In this document: piece by piece, positions 51,194 through 60,445 of the stretch
How the letters are laid out: the number at the start of each line of letters is the position of its first letter
How positions within the stretch are numbered: the first letter of the stretch is position 1
Assembly: GCF_011045035.1 (NCBI RefSeq)
Contig: NZ_JAALAA010000017.1
Span: forward strand, 1-64,000
Reading direction: 5' to 3'
Length of the DNA stretch: 64,000 nucleotides
Origin: Nocardioides turkmenicus
GTDB lineage: Bacteria > Actinomycetota > Actinomycetes > Propionibacteriales > Nocardioidaceae
Made by a program: the position numbers and the translations under genes
Notes under the pieces: generated by a model
Database searches by the model: none
What the model was told of the DNA's origin: nothing
The model's input: only the letters and a program-made list of their open reading frames with translations

Positions 51194-52072
51194 TCAGGCC
51201 CGGGACCGGTTGACGCGCCGGGACGCGACGGCGTCCAGGGTCGCGCCCAGCGCAGCGGTGACATCGTCGGGGTTCTCGTGGGCGACAGCGAGGAAGATGG
51301 CGTCGACGATCATCAGCTGAGCCATCCGGCTGGACATGGCGCCGTAGCGGAACCGGGTCTCCCGGGCGACGGTGGTCAGGGTGGCGTCGGCGACCTCGGC
51401 GAGTGGTGACCGGGGAAAGTTGGTGACGGCGACGGTGAAGGCGCCCCGGCCGGCGGCGATGCGCAGCGCCGAGATCGCCTCCTCGGTCTCGCCGGAGTGC
51501 GAGAACGCGACCGCGACCGCGTCCGGCGGAAGCACGGCTGCGCTGGTGAGTGCCAGGTGCGCGTCGGCCCAGGCGTTGACCTGGTAACCGATCCGGCGCA
51601 GCTTCTGCTGGAGGTCCTGTGCGGCGAGACCGCTGGAGGCCGACCCGTAGGCGTCCACCACCGAGGCGTTGGTGATCGCCGCGACGACCCGGTCGAGCTG
51701 GTCGAGATCGAGCCGGTCCGCGGTCTCCTCGACCGCTCGCGCCTCCTGGTAGGCGAGCTTGCGTACGACGTCGCGCGTCGTGTCGGCCGGGTCGATGTCA
51801 CCCTCGGAGACGCCGAACTCGACCCGGCGGCCGGACTCGTTCGCACCGGCTCGCGCGAGGGCCAGGCGAAAGGCCGAGTAGCCGGCGAAACCCAGGTTGC
51901 GGCACAGCCTCGTGACGGTGGCGGTCGACGTCTCGTGCCGGGCGGCGAGCTCGGTGATCGTCAGCGCGGCGGCGACGCCCGGGTCGGCCAGGGCCGCCTC
52001 CGCGAGCCGACGCTCGCTCGGCCGCAGTCCGGGCAGGGCCTGCCGCAGGCGTACCAGGATGTCCTCGGTCAT
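51194..52072 (-). CDS. RpiR/MurR family transcriptional regulator
   Basis: Protein of 292 residues. The N-terminal RpiR helix-turn-helix (LTITELAARHETSTATVTRLCRNLGFAGYSAFRLALAR in parts, residues 36-75) is followed by a SIS sugar-phosphate-binding domain (VDAYGSASSGLAAQDLQQKL; DAVAVAFSHSGETEEAISAL). Such regulators sense phosphosugars; MurR senses MurNAc-6-phosphate. It is divergent from the ABC transporter/murQ/anmK operon, separated by 144 bases, and so most likely represses that operon until MurNAc-6-phosphate or GlcNAc-6-phosphate accumulates. Confidence 0.9.
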   Translation of the reverse strand: MTEDILVRLRQALPGLRPSERRLAEAALADPGVAAALTITELAARHETSTATVTRLCRNLGFAGYSAFRLALARAGANESGRRVEFGVSEGDIDPADTTRDVVRKLAYQEARAVEETADRLDLDQLDRVVAAITNASVVDAYGSASSGLAAQDLQQKLRRIGYQVNAWADAHLALTSAAVLPPDAVAVAFSHSGETEEAISALRIAAGRGAFTVAVTNFPRSPLAEVADATLTTVARETRFRYGAMSSRMAQLMIVDAIFLAVAHENPDDVTAALGATLDAVASRRVNRSRA

Positions 52073-52106
52073 CGTCTCCCCGCTCAGCCCTGCGATGTCA
52101 TTAATT

Positions 52107-52137
52107 ACCCCTTACGGGGTTACATGGGAAACATTTT
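52107..52137. promoter_or_regulatory. Candidate control region of the muropeptide operon
   Basis: In the 144-base divergent spacer, ACCCC-N4-GGGGT (52107-52120) is followed by GGGAAACATTTTG, an AT-richer stretch unlike its surroundings. GAAA-N2-TTTT-like symmetry recalls RpiR/MurR sites. The assignment is tentative. Confidence 0.35.
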
Positions 52138-52216
52138 GTCATACGATCGACAGATCCGCGGGCGACACCGCAGCAGGCAGACGCCCGACCTCTTGGCCCC
52201 ACCCCTAGGAGGATCC

Positions 52217-53758
52217 GTGAGTACGCAGCGACGACACGGAATTCGCACCATCGCGACGGGCACCGTCGCGATCACCCTGCTCGCGGCCGGGCTCGCCGCC
52301 TGCGGTGGCGAGAGCTCCACCGCCGACCCCGACGGCACCCTGGTCTTCGGCATCTCCGCCGACCCGGCGCAGATGATCCCGTGGACGGCGACGTCCACCC
52401 AGTCGATCCAGGTGCTGTCCCAGATCTACAGCCCGATCCTCAACACCGACGCCGAAGGCGTCCCGGAGGCGGGTCTCGCGGAGCTGCCGACGGTCTCCGA
52501 GGACGGGAAGACGTACACCTTCACGCTCCAGGACGGTGTCACCTTCTCCGACGGGTCCGCGCTGGACTCTGCGGACGTGAAGCACACCTACGAGACGATC
52601 ATCGACCCCGCCTCGAGCGCGAGCTCGGCGTCCTACTTCGCCTCCGTGGCCGGCATCGAGGCACCCGACCCGCAGACGGTCGTGGTGACCCTGAAGCAGC
52701 CCGACGCGTCCTTCGTGTCCGGGTTGACCGCGGTGAACACCGCGATCGTGCCCTCCGACGCGGACCCGAAGAGCCTGGAGTCGAAGCCGATCGGCTCGGG
52801 GCCCTACCAGTTCAAGAGTCGTACGCCGAACGAGTCGATCACGCTCACCCGCAACGACGACTACTTCGCCGGCGAGCCGGGTGCGAGGACGGTCGAGTTC
52901 CGCGTCATCCCCGACGAGCAGTCGATGGTGTCCTCGCTCAAGACGGGCGCGGTCGACGTGGCGATCTTCGACAACCCGGTGACCGCGAAGACCGCGACCT
53001 CGGGACAGACCACCAGCACCACGGTCGACTCGCTCTCCTACCACGTGCTGCAACTGCGGGCGTCGTCGCCGACGCTGAAGGACGTCAACGCCCGGCTCGC
53101 GATCCAGTGCGCCATCTCGCGCGAGGACGTCATCGAGTCCGCGGCCCTCGGGTCGGGCAAGCCGACCGGGCCGATCACCTCGCCGGAATACCGCTCGGAC
53201 CCCGAGGCCCAGCCCTGCCCCGAGCAGGACCTCGACAAGGCGAAGGACTACCTGGCCAAGGCGGGCAAGCCGAACGGGTTCACGCTGAACCTGATGACCT
53301 CCCAGGGCCTCTACTCGACCGCGGTGGACGAGGCCCAGAACATCCAGGCACAGCTCGGGAAGGTGGGCATCAAGGTCAACGTCGAGGCGCTGGACTCCAA
53401 CGCCTACGTCGAGCGGTGGCTGGCCGCCGACTTCGACGCCGCGATCGCGATGAACGGCGGCAGCTCGGACCCGAACACGATGTACGGCCGCTACTTCACC
53501 AAGGCGGGCAGCTTCAACAAGGTCGCCGGCTACAGCTCCCCGGAGCTCGACAAGCTCTTCGCCGAGGGCATCGCCACCACCGACACCGACGCCCGAGCGC
53601 CGATCTACGAGGAGATCTCGCAGCATCTGGTCGACCAGGCGGTCTGGGTCTGGCTGTTCACCCCCGAGATGTACGTCGTGGCCAACAAGGGAGTGAAGGG
53701 GCTCGAGGAACGCACCGACGCCTCGATCTCGACGCTGTGGAAGGCCTCGGTCTCCTGA
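52217..53758 (+). CDS. ABC transporter substrate-binding lipoprotein, family 5 (peptide/opine type)
   Basis: Protein of 513 residues. The signal peptide ends in lipobox LAAGLAAC, so the protein should be lipid-anchored outside the membrane. The mature part is SBP_bac_5: TLVFGISADPAQMIPW, YTFTLQDGVTFSDGSALDSADVKHTYE, PIGSGPYQFKSRTPNESI and the closing EISQHLVDQAVWVWLFTPE. This class binds peptides, nickel or glycopeptides. AGGAGG lies 5 bases before the GTG. In an operon with murQ and anmK the ligand is probably a muropeptide or anhydroMurNAc compound. Confidence 0.9.
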   Translation: MSTQRRHGIRTIATGTVAITLLAAGLAACGGESSTADPDGTLVFGISADPAQMIPWTATSTQSIQVLSQIYSPILNTDAEGVPEAGLAELPTVSEDGKTYTFTLQDGVTFSDGSALDSADVKHTYETIIDPASSASSASYFASVAGIEAPDPQTVVVTLKQPDASFVSGLTAVNTAIVPSDADPKSLESKPIGSGPYQFKSRTPNESITLTRNDDYFAGEPGARTVEFRVIPDEQSMVSSLKTGAVDVAIFDNPVTAKTATSGQTTSTTVDSLSYHVLQLRASSPTLKDVNARLAIQCAISREDVIESAALGSGKPTGPITSPEYRSDPEAQPCPEQDLDKAKDYLAKAGKPNGFTLNLMTSQGLYSTAVDEAQNIQAQLGKVGIKVNVEALDSNAYVERWLAADFDAAIAMNGGSSDPNTMYGRYFTKAGSFNKVAGYSSPELDKLFAEGIATTDTDARAPIYEEISQHLVDQAVWVWLFTPEMYVVANKGVKGLEERTDASISTLWKASVS

Positions 53759-54753
53759 GCGCCGCCACCGGTCTGAGCCACCGGGTCGGCGCACTCGGGC
53801 GCCACCCGGCGGCGCGCCGCGTCGGCGAGGCGGTGCTGACCCTCATCGGTGTCTCGCTGTTCACGTTCGTGCTGCTGCGGGTCGTCCCCGGGGACCAGAT
53901 CACCGCGGCGTACGGGACGGCCGCAGGCGACCTCTCGCCCGAGCAGCTGGAGGTCCTGGAGTCCTACTACGGCCTCGACGAGCCGCTGGTGTCCCAGTAC
54001 TTCGGCTGGCTCGGCGGCGTGCTCACCGGAAACCTGGGGATCTCGGCGACCTCGCATCTCAGCGTGCTGTCGATGACCGCCCAGGCGCTGCCGATCACCG
54101 TCGAGCTCGCCGTGCTCGCGATCGGCATCGGCCTCCTCCTCGGCGTACCCGGCGGAATGCTGGCGGCGAGCCGACCCGGACGGGCGCGCGACCAGATCAG
54201 CCAGCTGACCAGCCTGGTCGCGCTCTCGGTGCCGTCGTTCCTGCTCGCCGCCGCGGTGTCGAGCTGGCTGGTCGACACCGTCGGCTGGTATCCCAACGGC
54301 GAGGGGTTCCGCACGCTGGCCGAAGACCCGGCGCTCAACCTCCAGCAGATGCTGCTGCCGTCGCTCGTGCTCGGGATCAGCATCGCCCCGCCGATCCTGC
54401 AGACGACGCGCGCCGCGATCCTCAGCGTCCGCTCCGAGGACTACATCCGGACCGCCCGCGCCAAAGGCGTGCCCGACCGCCGGCTGCAGGTGCGCCACAT
54501 CCTGCGCAACGCGCTCATCCCGGTGGTGACCATGAGCGGCCTGCAGTTCGGCTTCCTGCTCGGCGGCGCGCTCGTCGCCGAGCAGATCTTCGCGATCCCC
54601 GGCATCGGGCGGCAGGTGCTCCTCGGACTGGAGCAGAAGGAGTACGCCGTGGTGCAGTCGACCGTGCTGGTGATCGCGGCGATGTTCGTGCTGGTCAATC
54701 TCGTCACCGACCTCCTCTACCGTCTCGTCGACCCCAGGATCCGGGCATCATGA
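53737..54753 (+). CDS. ABC transporter permease, DppB/OppB type
   Basis: Integral membrane protein of about 338 residues with six helices. It starts its first helix at LTLIGVSLFTFVLLRVVPGDQ, the DppB signature, and carries the EAA loop SEDYIRTARAKGVPDRRLQVRHILRNALIPV that contacts the ATPase. The start is uncertain. The only in-frame GTG (53737) lacks a ribosome-binding site, while a CTG at 53755 would give the 4-base overlap (CTGA) used throughout this operon. It pairs with the DppC-type permease downstream. Confidence 0.9.
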   Translation: MEGLGLLSAATGLSHRVGALGRHPAARRVGEAVLTLIGVSLFTFVLLRVVPGDQITAAYGTAAGDLSPEQLEVLESYYGLDEPLVSQYFGWLGGVLTGNLGISATSHLSVLSMTAQALPITVELAVLAIGIGLLLGVPGGMLAASRPGRARDQISQLTSLVALSVPSFLLAAAVSSWLVDTVGWYPNGEGFRTLAEDPALNLQQMLLPSLVLGISIAPPILQTTRAAILSVRSEDYIRTARAKGVPDRRLQVRHILRNALIPVVTMSGLQFGFLLGGALVAEQIFAIPGIGRQVLLGLEQKEYAVVQSTVLVIAAMFVLVNLVTDLLYRLVDPRIRAS

Positions 54754-55634
54754 GCGCCGCTGCCGACATGCACGAGACACCCGAGGTCGCGCCGACGCGG
54801 GCCTCCGGCCGCTGGGTCAACGCCTTCCGTACGCCGGGCGGGATCGTCGGCCTCACCCTGATGGCGCTCGTGGCCGTGCTCGCGATCGTGGGTGCGACCG
54901 GGATCGGGCCGGATCCGTCGGCCCAGGACGTACGGGAGTCCCTTCAGGGGCCGAACGGGAGCCACTGGTTCGGGACGGACCAGTTCGGCCGGGACATCTT
55001 CGCGCGGGTCTGCTCCGGTCTGGCCAACTCGATGCGGATCGCGCTGGTCTCGGTGACCGCGGCCGCGCTCGGCGGGGTGCTGCTCGGGATCCTGGCCGGC
55101 TACTTCCAAGGGGTCGTCGACCGGGTGGTCGGGGTCATCACCAACGTGCTGTTCGCCTTCCCCTCGCTGCTGCTCGCGCTAGCGCTCGCCGCCACCCTGC
55201 GGCGCAGCTGGCTGACCGTGGCGATCGCGATCGCGGTGGTCTACCTGCCGATCTTCGCTCGGGTGGCCCGTGGACCGGTGCTCACCCTGCGCAACGCCGA
55301 GTACGTCCTCGCCGCGACCGCCATCGGCCGCAGCCGGCTCTCCACCCTCTTCGCCCACGTGCTGCCGAACATCCTCGGCATCCTGGTCGTGCAGGTCACC
55401 CTGTCGCTGTCGTGGGCGATCCTGACCGAGGCAGCGCTCAGCTTCCTCGGTTTCGGCACTCCTCCCCCCGCGGCGTCGCTCGGCGGCATGGTCTACGCGG
55501 CGCAGACGCTGACCAGCGTCGCTCCGTGGATGCTCTACGCGCCCGGTGCCGCACTGATCCTGGCCGTGGTCGGCCTGAACCTGCTCGGCGACGGCCTCCG
55601 GGCCGCGCTCGACCCACGAGGAGGCGGCCGATGA
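54750..55634 (+). CDS. ABC transporter permease, DppC/OppC type
   Basis: Protein of 294 residues with about six helices. DppC features are a soluble N-terminal segment, NGSHWFGTDQFGRDIFARV (family hallmark GTDxxGRD), the EAA loop TLRNAEYVLAATAIGRSRLSTLFAHVLPNI and SFLGFGTPPPAASLGGMV near the end. The start overlaps the DppB-type stop (ATGA), and its own stop overlaps murQ. Confidence 0.93.
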   Translation: MSAAADMHETPEVAPTRASGRWVNAFRTPGGIVGLTLMALVAVLAIVGATGIGPDPSAQDVRESLQGPNGSHWFGTDQFGRDIFARVCSGLANSMRIALVSVTAAALGGVLLGILAGYFQGVVDRVVGVITNVLFAFPSLLLALALAATLRRSWLTVAIAIAVVYLPIFARVARGPVLTLRNAEYVLAATAIGRSRLSTLFAHVLPNILGILVVQVTLSLSWAILTEAALSFLGFGTPPPAASLGGMVYAAQTLTSVAPWMLYAPGAALILAVVGLNLLGDGLRAALDPRGGGR

Positions 55635-56548
55635 ATGCCGATGACGCATCGACGCTCGACGGACTCACCACAGAGGCGTCGAACCCCACCGGCGGACCCG
55701 GGATCGACCAGCTCTCGGTCGCCGACCTGGTCGCGCTCATGAACGCGCGCGACGCGACGATCGCCGATGCCGTACGCTCCGCGCTCCCTGCCATCGCCGC
55801 CGCCGTCACTGCTGCGACCGAGCGGATGCGGGAGGGCGGCAGGCTGATCTATGTCGGAGCCGGCACCTCGGGCCGGCTCGGGGTGCTCGATGCCTCCGAG
55901 GTGCCGCCGACCTTCGGAGTCGAGGACGTCGTGGTCGGGGTGATGGCCGGAGGCCCGGCAGCGCTCCTGGATGCGGCCGAGGGCGTCGAGGACGACAGCG
56001 AGGCCGGCGCCGCGGATCTGGCGGCTCTCGGCATCGGGCCGCTCGACACGGTCGTGGGGATCGCCTCCAGCGGACGTACGCCGTACGTCCTGGGCGCCGT
56101 CGAGCACGCGGCAGCAGCTGGGGCTCTCACCGTCGGGCTCTCGTGCAACCTCGGCTCGCCACTGGCACGGGTCGCCTCCCACGGCATCGAGGTGCCGGTC
56201 GGCGCCGAGATCGTCTCGGGGTCGACCCGGCTCGGCGCCGGCACCGCGACCAAGATGGTGCTCAACATGTTCTCCACCGCCACCATGGTGCAGCTCGGCA
56301 GGACGTACGGATCGCTGATGGTGGACATGAGAGCCAGCAACGCCAAGCTGCGCCATCGCGCGGTCCGCATCGTCACCGAGGCCACCGGCGTCGACGCCGC
56401 GGCCGCGACCGCAGCACTGGACGCGGCGGGGTGGCACGCCAAGCTGGCGATCGCGACGCTGCTCACCGGCCTCTCCCCCGCCGAGGCGTCGCTGGCGCTG
56501 GACCGGGCCGGCGGCCGGCTCCGGACGGTCCTCGAGGAGCGTGGCTGA
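55631..56548 (+). CDS. murQ: N-acetylmuramic acid 6-phosphate etherase
   Basis: Protein of 305 residues with a SIS fold. The signature GAGTSGRLGVLDASEVPPTFG (in two parts, about 76-96) contains the catalytic Glu90, and AEGVEDD supplies a second acidic residue; VSGSTRLGAGTATKMVLNM is also typical. It splits D-lactate from MurNAc-6-phosphate to give GlcNAc-6-phosphate in the cytosol, the defining step of cell-wall sugar recycling. It overlaps the permease by 4 bases and anmK by 1 base. Confidence 0.97.
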   Translation: MNADDASTLDGLTTEASNPTGGPGIDQLSVADLVALMNARDATIADAVRSALPAIAAAVTAATERMREGGRLIYVGAGTSGRLGVLDASEVPPTFGVEDVVVGVMAGGPAALLDAAEGVEDDSEAGAADLAALGIGPLDTVVGIASSGRTPYVLGAVEHAAAAGALTVGLSCNLGSPLARVASHGIEVPVGAEIVSGSTRLGAGTATKMVLNMFSTATMVQLGRTYGSLMVDMRASNAKLRHRAVRIVTEATGVDAAAATAALDAAGWHAKLAIATLLTGLSPAEASLALDRAGGRLRTVLEERG

Positions 56549-57717
56549 TGCGCGTGCTCGGGATGATCTCCGGAACCTCTCACGACGGGATCGACGTCGC
56601 GGTCGTCGACTTCGACCACGATCTCGCCGGAGACGCTCTGGGGGCGCGGATCGTGCACCGCAGCTCGGTGCCCTACGCGTCCGGCCTGCGCCACCGGATC
56701 ATCGAGGCGCTGCCCCCGGCGCCGGTCGGCTTCGACGTCGTCTGCGAGCTCGACACCGAGATCGGGCAGGCGTTCGCTGCGGCCGCGAAGCAGGCGATCG
56801 AGGACACCGGTGGTGTCGACGTCGTCTGCACCCACGGACAGACCGTCTTCCACTGGGTCGAGGGCGGTCGCGCGCTCGGCACGCTCCAGCTCGGGCAGCC
56901 CGCCTGGATCGCCGAGGCGACCGGCGCGACCGTCGTCTCCGACGTACGCGCCGCCGACATCGCCGCGGGCGGGCAGGGCGCGCCGTTGGTGCCGCTGCTC
57001 GACGTCCGGCTGCTGGCGTCCGCGACCCAGGACGGGGCCGTCGCCGCGGCGCTCAACCTCGGCGGTATCGCCAACGTCACGGTGTGCCGCCCGGAGGCCG
57101 ACCCTGTGGCCTGGGACATCGGGCCTGCGAACGCGCTCGTCGACGCGGTCGTCACCGACGCACCCGGGGGCGCCACCTTCGACCGCGACGGCGAGCTCGC
57201 TGCCAGGGGCACGGCCGTCCCGATGCTGCTCGAGGCGCTGCTGGACTCGCCCTACTTCACCCAGCCGGCGCCGAAGAGCACCGGCAAGGAGCTGTTCAAC
57301 CTGGGCTTCGTACGTTCCGCGCTCGCCCGCGCCGGTGTGGAGCCGTCGCTTCCCGACCTCGTCGCCACCCTCACCGAGCTGAGCGCCGTCTCCGTGTCCG
57401 ACGCGGTCCGTGATGCCGGCGTCGAGGTCCTGGTGGCCTCCGGCGGCGGCGTACGCAACCCGGTGCTGATGCGACGGCTCGGCGAGCTCCTGCCGGGCGT
57501 GCGGATCGTCACCAGCGACGCACTCGGCGTCCCGTCGGACCACAAGGAGGCCGTCGCGTTCGCACTCATCGGGTGGGCCACCGTCCACGGCCTTCCCGGC
57601 AACGTGGCCAGCTGCACCGGAGCGGCCGGGCCGCGCGTACTCGGCCGGATCAGCCATGCCAGCCCACCGCCACCCCCGATCGCCTCCTGGCCCGAGACGC
57701 TGGTGTTCGAACGATGA
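56548..57717 (+). CDS. anmK: Anhydro-N-acetylmuramic acid kinase
   Basis: Protein of 389 residues of the ASKHA fold. The ATP loop MISGTSHDGIDVAVVDF, CTHGQTVFHW, LQLGQPAWIAEATGATVVSDVRAADIAAGGQGAPLVP (in parts), LNLGGIANVT and SGGGVRNPVLMRRL are the AnmK pattern. It opens and phosphorylates 1,6-anhydroMurNAc to MurNAc-6-phosphate for MurQ. Its start overlaps the murQ stop by one base (TGATG). Presence of AnmK indicates that anhydro-muropeptides from lytic transglycosylases are a substrate. Confidence 0.96.
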   Translation: MRVLGMISGTSHDGIDVAVVDFDHDLAGDALGARIVHRSSVPYASGLRHRIIEALPPAPVGFDVVCELDTEIGQAFAAAAKQAIEDTGGVDVVCTHGQTVFHWVEGGRALGTLQLGQPAWIAEATGATVVSDVRAADIAAGGQGAPLVPLLDVRLLASATQDGAVAAALNLGGIANVTVCRPEADPVAWDIGPANALVDAVVTDAPGGATFDRDGELAARGTAVPMLLEALLDSPYFTQPAPKSTGKELFNLGFVRSALARAGVEPSLPDLVATLTELSAVSVSDAVRDAGVEVLVASGGGVRNPVLMRRLGELLPGVRIVTSDALGVPSDHKEAVAFALIGWATVHGLPGNVASCTGAAGPRVLGRISHASPPPPPIASWPETLVFER

Positions 57718-58841
57718 CCCAGCCCCTTCAGGCGTACGTCGACCGCCTCCTGACCCTCGGCAGCAACGGCAACCACCCGGCAGGGAGCGTGATCGGGGTG
57801 CGCACCCCGGACGGGTCGGAGGTCGCCGCCGCCGGCTGGGCGCAGCTGCCCTCGGCAGCAGGTCCGGGGGTGCCGATGCGACCCGACCACCTCCTCGACC
57901 TCGCCTCGGTCACCAAGCTCGCCGCGACCACCGCGATCACCATGCGGCTGGTCGCCTCCGACGAGCTGCGGCTGCGCGATCCCGTGCACCGACACCTGCC
58001 GTCGTTCGGCCGGGACGGCAAGGACCAGGCGACCGTCGAGCAGTTGCTGACCCACACCGCCGGCCTGCAGCCGTGGTGGCCCCTCTACGCCGCCACTCGA
58101 CGGCGCGAGGACGCGATCCAGCTGGTCCAGGAGCTTCCGCTGGCCTACCGGCCGGGAACGGGCTGGTCCTACTCCGATCTGGGCATGATCCTCCTCGGTG
58201 CGGTGATCGAGCAGATCACCACGCTCCGGTTGGACCGCGCCTACGACCAGCTCGTGGCCGCACCCCTGGGACTCTCCGCCCGCTTCGGGCCGGTCGCTTC
58301 CGAGCTCGCCGCGACCAGCGCGGACGGCGACGGCTACGAGCACGCCATGCTCGCCACCGACGAGCCCTATCCCCTCGGGATCCGACCGAGCCGTTTCGAC
58401 GGATGGCGCGACCACCACCTCCGCGGCGAGGTCGACGACGGCAACGCCGCCCACGTCCTCGACGGCGTCGCCGGTCACGCCGGGCTCTTCGCCACCGTCG
58501 AGGACCTGCTGAGGTACGGAGCGGCCCTGTGCGACGGCACGTTCGTGCCGCGCGAGGTGCTCGACCGCTTCGCGACGCCACATGCCGAGCACCCCGACCA
58601 GGCTCTGGGCGCGTTCCTCGGCCACTGCGGCGAGGTCACCTACCTGCAGCATCCCGGCTTCACCGGCACCTACCTCGCCATCGCCCCCGCCACCGGTGTC
58701 GTCGTCGCCGGTGGCGCCACCCGGTTGCACGGTCCGCTCGGACCGATCGACCGCACTCCCACCCGGCTCCCCGATGTCGTGTCCGGTGGCGACATCATCT
58801 CCGTGCTGCTCGAGGCGGCCGACCTGTTGGAGGACCGATGA
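57714..58841 (+). CDS. Beta-lactamase-fold serine hydrolase, possible muramyl-peptide amidase
   Basis: Protein of 375 residues of the class C beta-lactamase / penicillin-binding fold. The SxxK motif is Ser65-Val-Thr-Lys68 (LASVTKLAAT), the Tyr motif is WSYSDLG, and the third-motif His/Lys-Gly region is near HPGFTGTY. No signal peptide is present, so it is cytosolic, which argues against a resistance enzyme. A protein of this fold accompanies murQ in Bacillus (AmiE), where it removes peptide from MurNAc; the same role is inferred here. Overlaps anmK (ATGA) and the ATPase gene (ATGA). Confidence 0.85.
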   Translation: MTQPLQAYVDRLLTLGSNGNHPAGSVIGVRTPDGSEVAAAGWAQLPSAAGPGVPMRPDHLLDLASVTKLAATTAITMRLVASDELRLRDPVHRHLPSFGRDGKDQATVEQLLTHTAGLQPWWPLYAATRRREDAIQLVQELPLAYRPGTGWSYSDLGMILLGAVIEQITTLRLDRAYDQLVAAPLGLSARFGPVASELAATSADGDGYEHAMLATDEPYPLGIRPSRFDGWRDHHLRGEVDDGNAAHVLDGVAGHAGLFATVEDLLRYGAALCDGTFVPREVLDRFATPHAEHPDQALGAFLGHCGEVTYLQHPGFTGTYLAIAPATGVVVAGGATRLHGPLGPIDRTPTRLPDVVSGGDIISVLLEAADLLEDR

Positions 58842-60445
58842 GTCCCGTCCTGTCCGTGAGCGGCCTCTCGGTCACCTTCGACACCAGTCGTGGGCCGGTC
58901 CAGGCGCTCCATGACGTCTCCCTCGACCTCGTCGCCGGCGAGACCGTCGCGGTCGTCGGCGAGTCCGGCTCGGGCAAGTCCACGCTCGCCTCGTGCGTCA
59001 ACCGCCTGCTCGCCGAGAACGGCCGGATCACCGGCGGCACGATCCGGCTCGGCGACCACGACATCACCCGGACGTCCGAGGCGGCGATGACCGCCATCCG
59101 TGGTCGGCGCATCGGCCTGGTGCCGCAGGATCCGATGACCAACCTGAACCCGGTGATGACGGTCGGCGCCCAGATCGCCGAGGCGCTCGAGGTCCACGGG
59201 CTCGCCTCCGGGCAGACCGCCCGTGCACGTGCCATCGAGCTGCTCGGCCATGCCGGCATCGACCGGCCCGTCGCCCGCTACAGGCAGTACCCGCACGAGT
59301 TCTCGGGCGGGATGCGGCAGCGCGTGCTCATCGCGATGGCGCTCGCCTGCCGTCCCGAGGTCCTCCTCGCCGACGAGCCCACCTCCGCCCTCGACGTCAC
59401 GGTGCAGCGTCGCGTCCTCGATCAGATGACGGCGCTCACCACCGAGCTCGGCACCGCCGTGCTCCTCATCACCCACGACCTGGCCCTGGCCGCCGAGCGT
59501 GCCGACCGGGTCGTCGTCATGCACCGCGGCCGGGTGGTGGAGAGCGGTGACGCGGCCACGCTCATCGCCGCCCCGCAGCACGAGTACACCCAGCGGCTGC
59601 TCGCCGCCGCACCGGCGATGTCCGACACCAAGGTCGCCCCGGCGGCCACCGACGAGGAGCCCGAGACCCTGCTGGAGATCACCGGCGCCGTACGCCGCTA
59701 CCGGCTCCGCGGCCAGCGCGAGCACCTGCGCGCGGTCGACGGGGTCGCCCTGACCATCCCACGGGGACGTACGGTGGCCATCGTCGGTGAGTCGGGGTCG
59801 GGCAAGTCGACCGCCGCGCGCCTCGCTCTCCGTCTCGAACGGTCCGACGCCGGCTCGATCCGCTTCCGGGGCACCGAGGTCGGCGGCCTCCGAGGGAAGG
59901 AGCTCCTCGCCTACCGGCGTGCCGTCCAGCCGGTCTTCCAGAATCCGTACGCCTCGCTCGACCCGCGCTACACCATCGCCCAGGTCATCGAGGAGCCGCT
60001 GCGGGTCCACCGCATCGGCGACGCCGCGACCCGCCGCAAGGCGGTGGTCGACCTGCTCGACCGGGTGGCGCTGCCCGCCGCGTACGCCCACCGGCGCCCG
60101 CACGAGCTCTCCGGCGGCCAGCGGCAACGTGTCGCGATCGCGCGTGCGCTCGCCCTCGACCCCGAGCTCGTGGTCATGGATGAGGCCGTGAGCGCCCTCG
60201 ACGTCCTCGTGCAGGAGCAGATCCTCGACCTGATGGTCTCGCTGCAGCGCGACCAGGGGCTCTCCTACCTCTTCATCAGCCACGACCTCGCCGTCGTCCA
60301 GCTCGTCGCCCACCACGTCTACGTCATGCAGTCCGGCAAGATCGTCGAGGACGGCGCCCCCGCCACCGTGTTCCGCTCCGCGCAGCACCCGTCTACCCAG
60401 CAGCTCGTCGCGGCGGTTCCACAGCCGCGGCGGCAGCCGTCCTGA
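58838..60445 (+). CDS. Fused ABC transporter ATPase (DppD-DppF type)
   Basis: Protein of 535 residues with two complete nucleotide-binding domains. Each has Walker A GESGSGKST, signatures SGGMRQR and SGGQRQR, and Walker B VLLADEPTSALD and VVMDEAVSALD; the second has DEA instead of DEP. It energises the peptide-type importer formed with the two permeases and lipoprotein encoded upstream. Fused DppD/F ATPases are common in actinobacteria. It is the last gene of the operon, ending in a palindromic terminator. Confidence 0.96.
   Translation: MSPVLSVSGLSVTFDTSRGPVQALHDVSLDLVAGETVAVVGESGSGKSTLASCVNRLLAENGRITGGTIRLGDHDITRTSEAAMTAIRGRRIGLVPQDPMTNLNPVMTVGAQIAEALEVHGLASGQTARARAIELLGHAGIDRPVARYRQYPHEFSGGMRQRVLIAMALACRPEVLLADEPTSALDVTVQRRVLDQMTALTTELGTAVLLITHDLALAAERADRVVVMHRGRVVESGDAATLIAAPQHEYTQRLLAAAPAMSDTKVAPAATDEEPETLLEITGAVRRYRLRGQREHLRAVDGVALTIPRGRTVAIVGESGSGKSTAARLALRLERSDAGSIRFRGTEVGGLRGKELLAYRRAVQPVFQNPYASLDPRYTIAQVIEEPLRVHRIGDAATRRKAVVDLLDRVALPAAYAHRRPHELSGGQRQRVAIARALALDPELVVMDEAVSALDVLVQEQILDLMVSLQRDQGLSYLFISHDLAVVQLVAHHVYVMQSGKIVEDGAPATVFRSAQHPSTQQLVAAVPQPRRQPS

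Noticed and set aside
57714..58841. Beta-lactamase conferring antibiotic resistance
   Set aside because: It lacks a signal peptide and is embedded in the murQ-anmK operon; a cytosolic muramyl-peptide hydrolase is more consistent.
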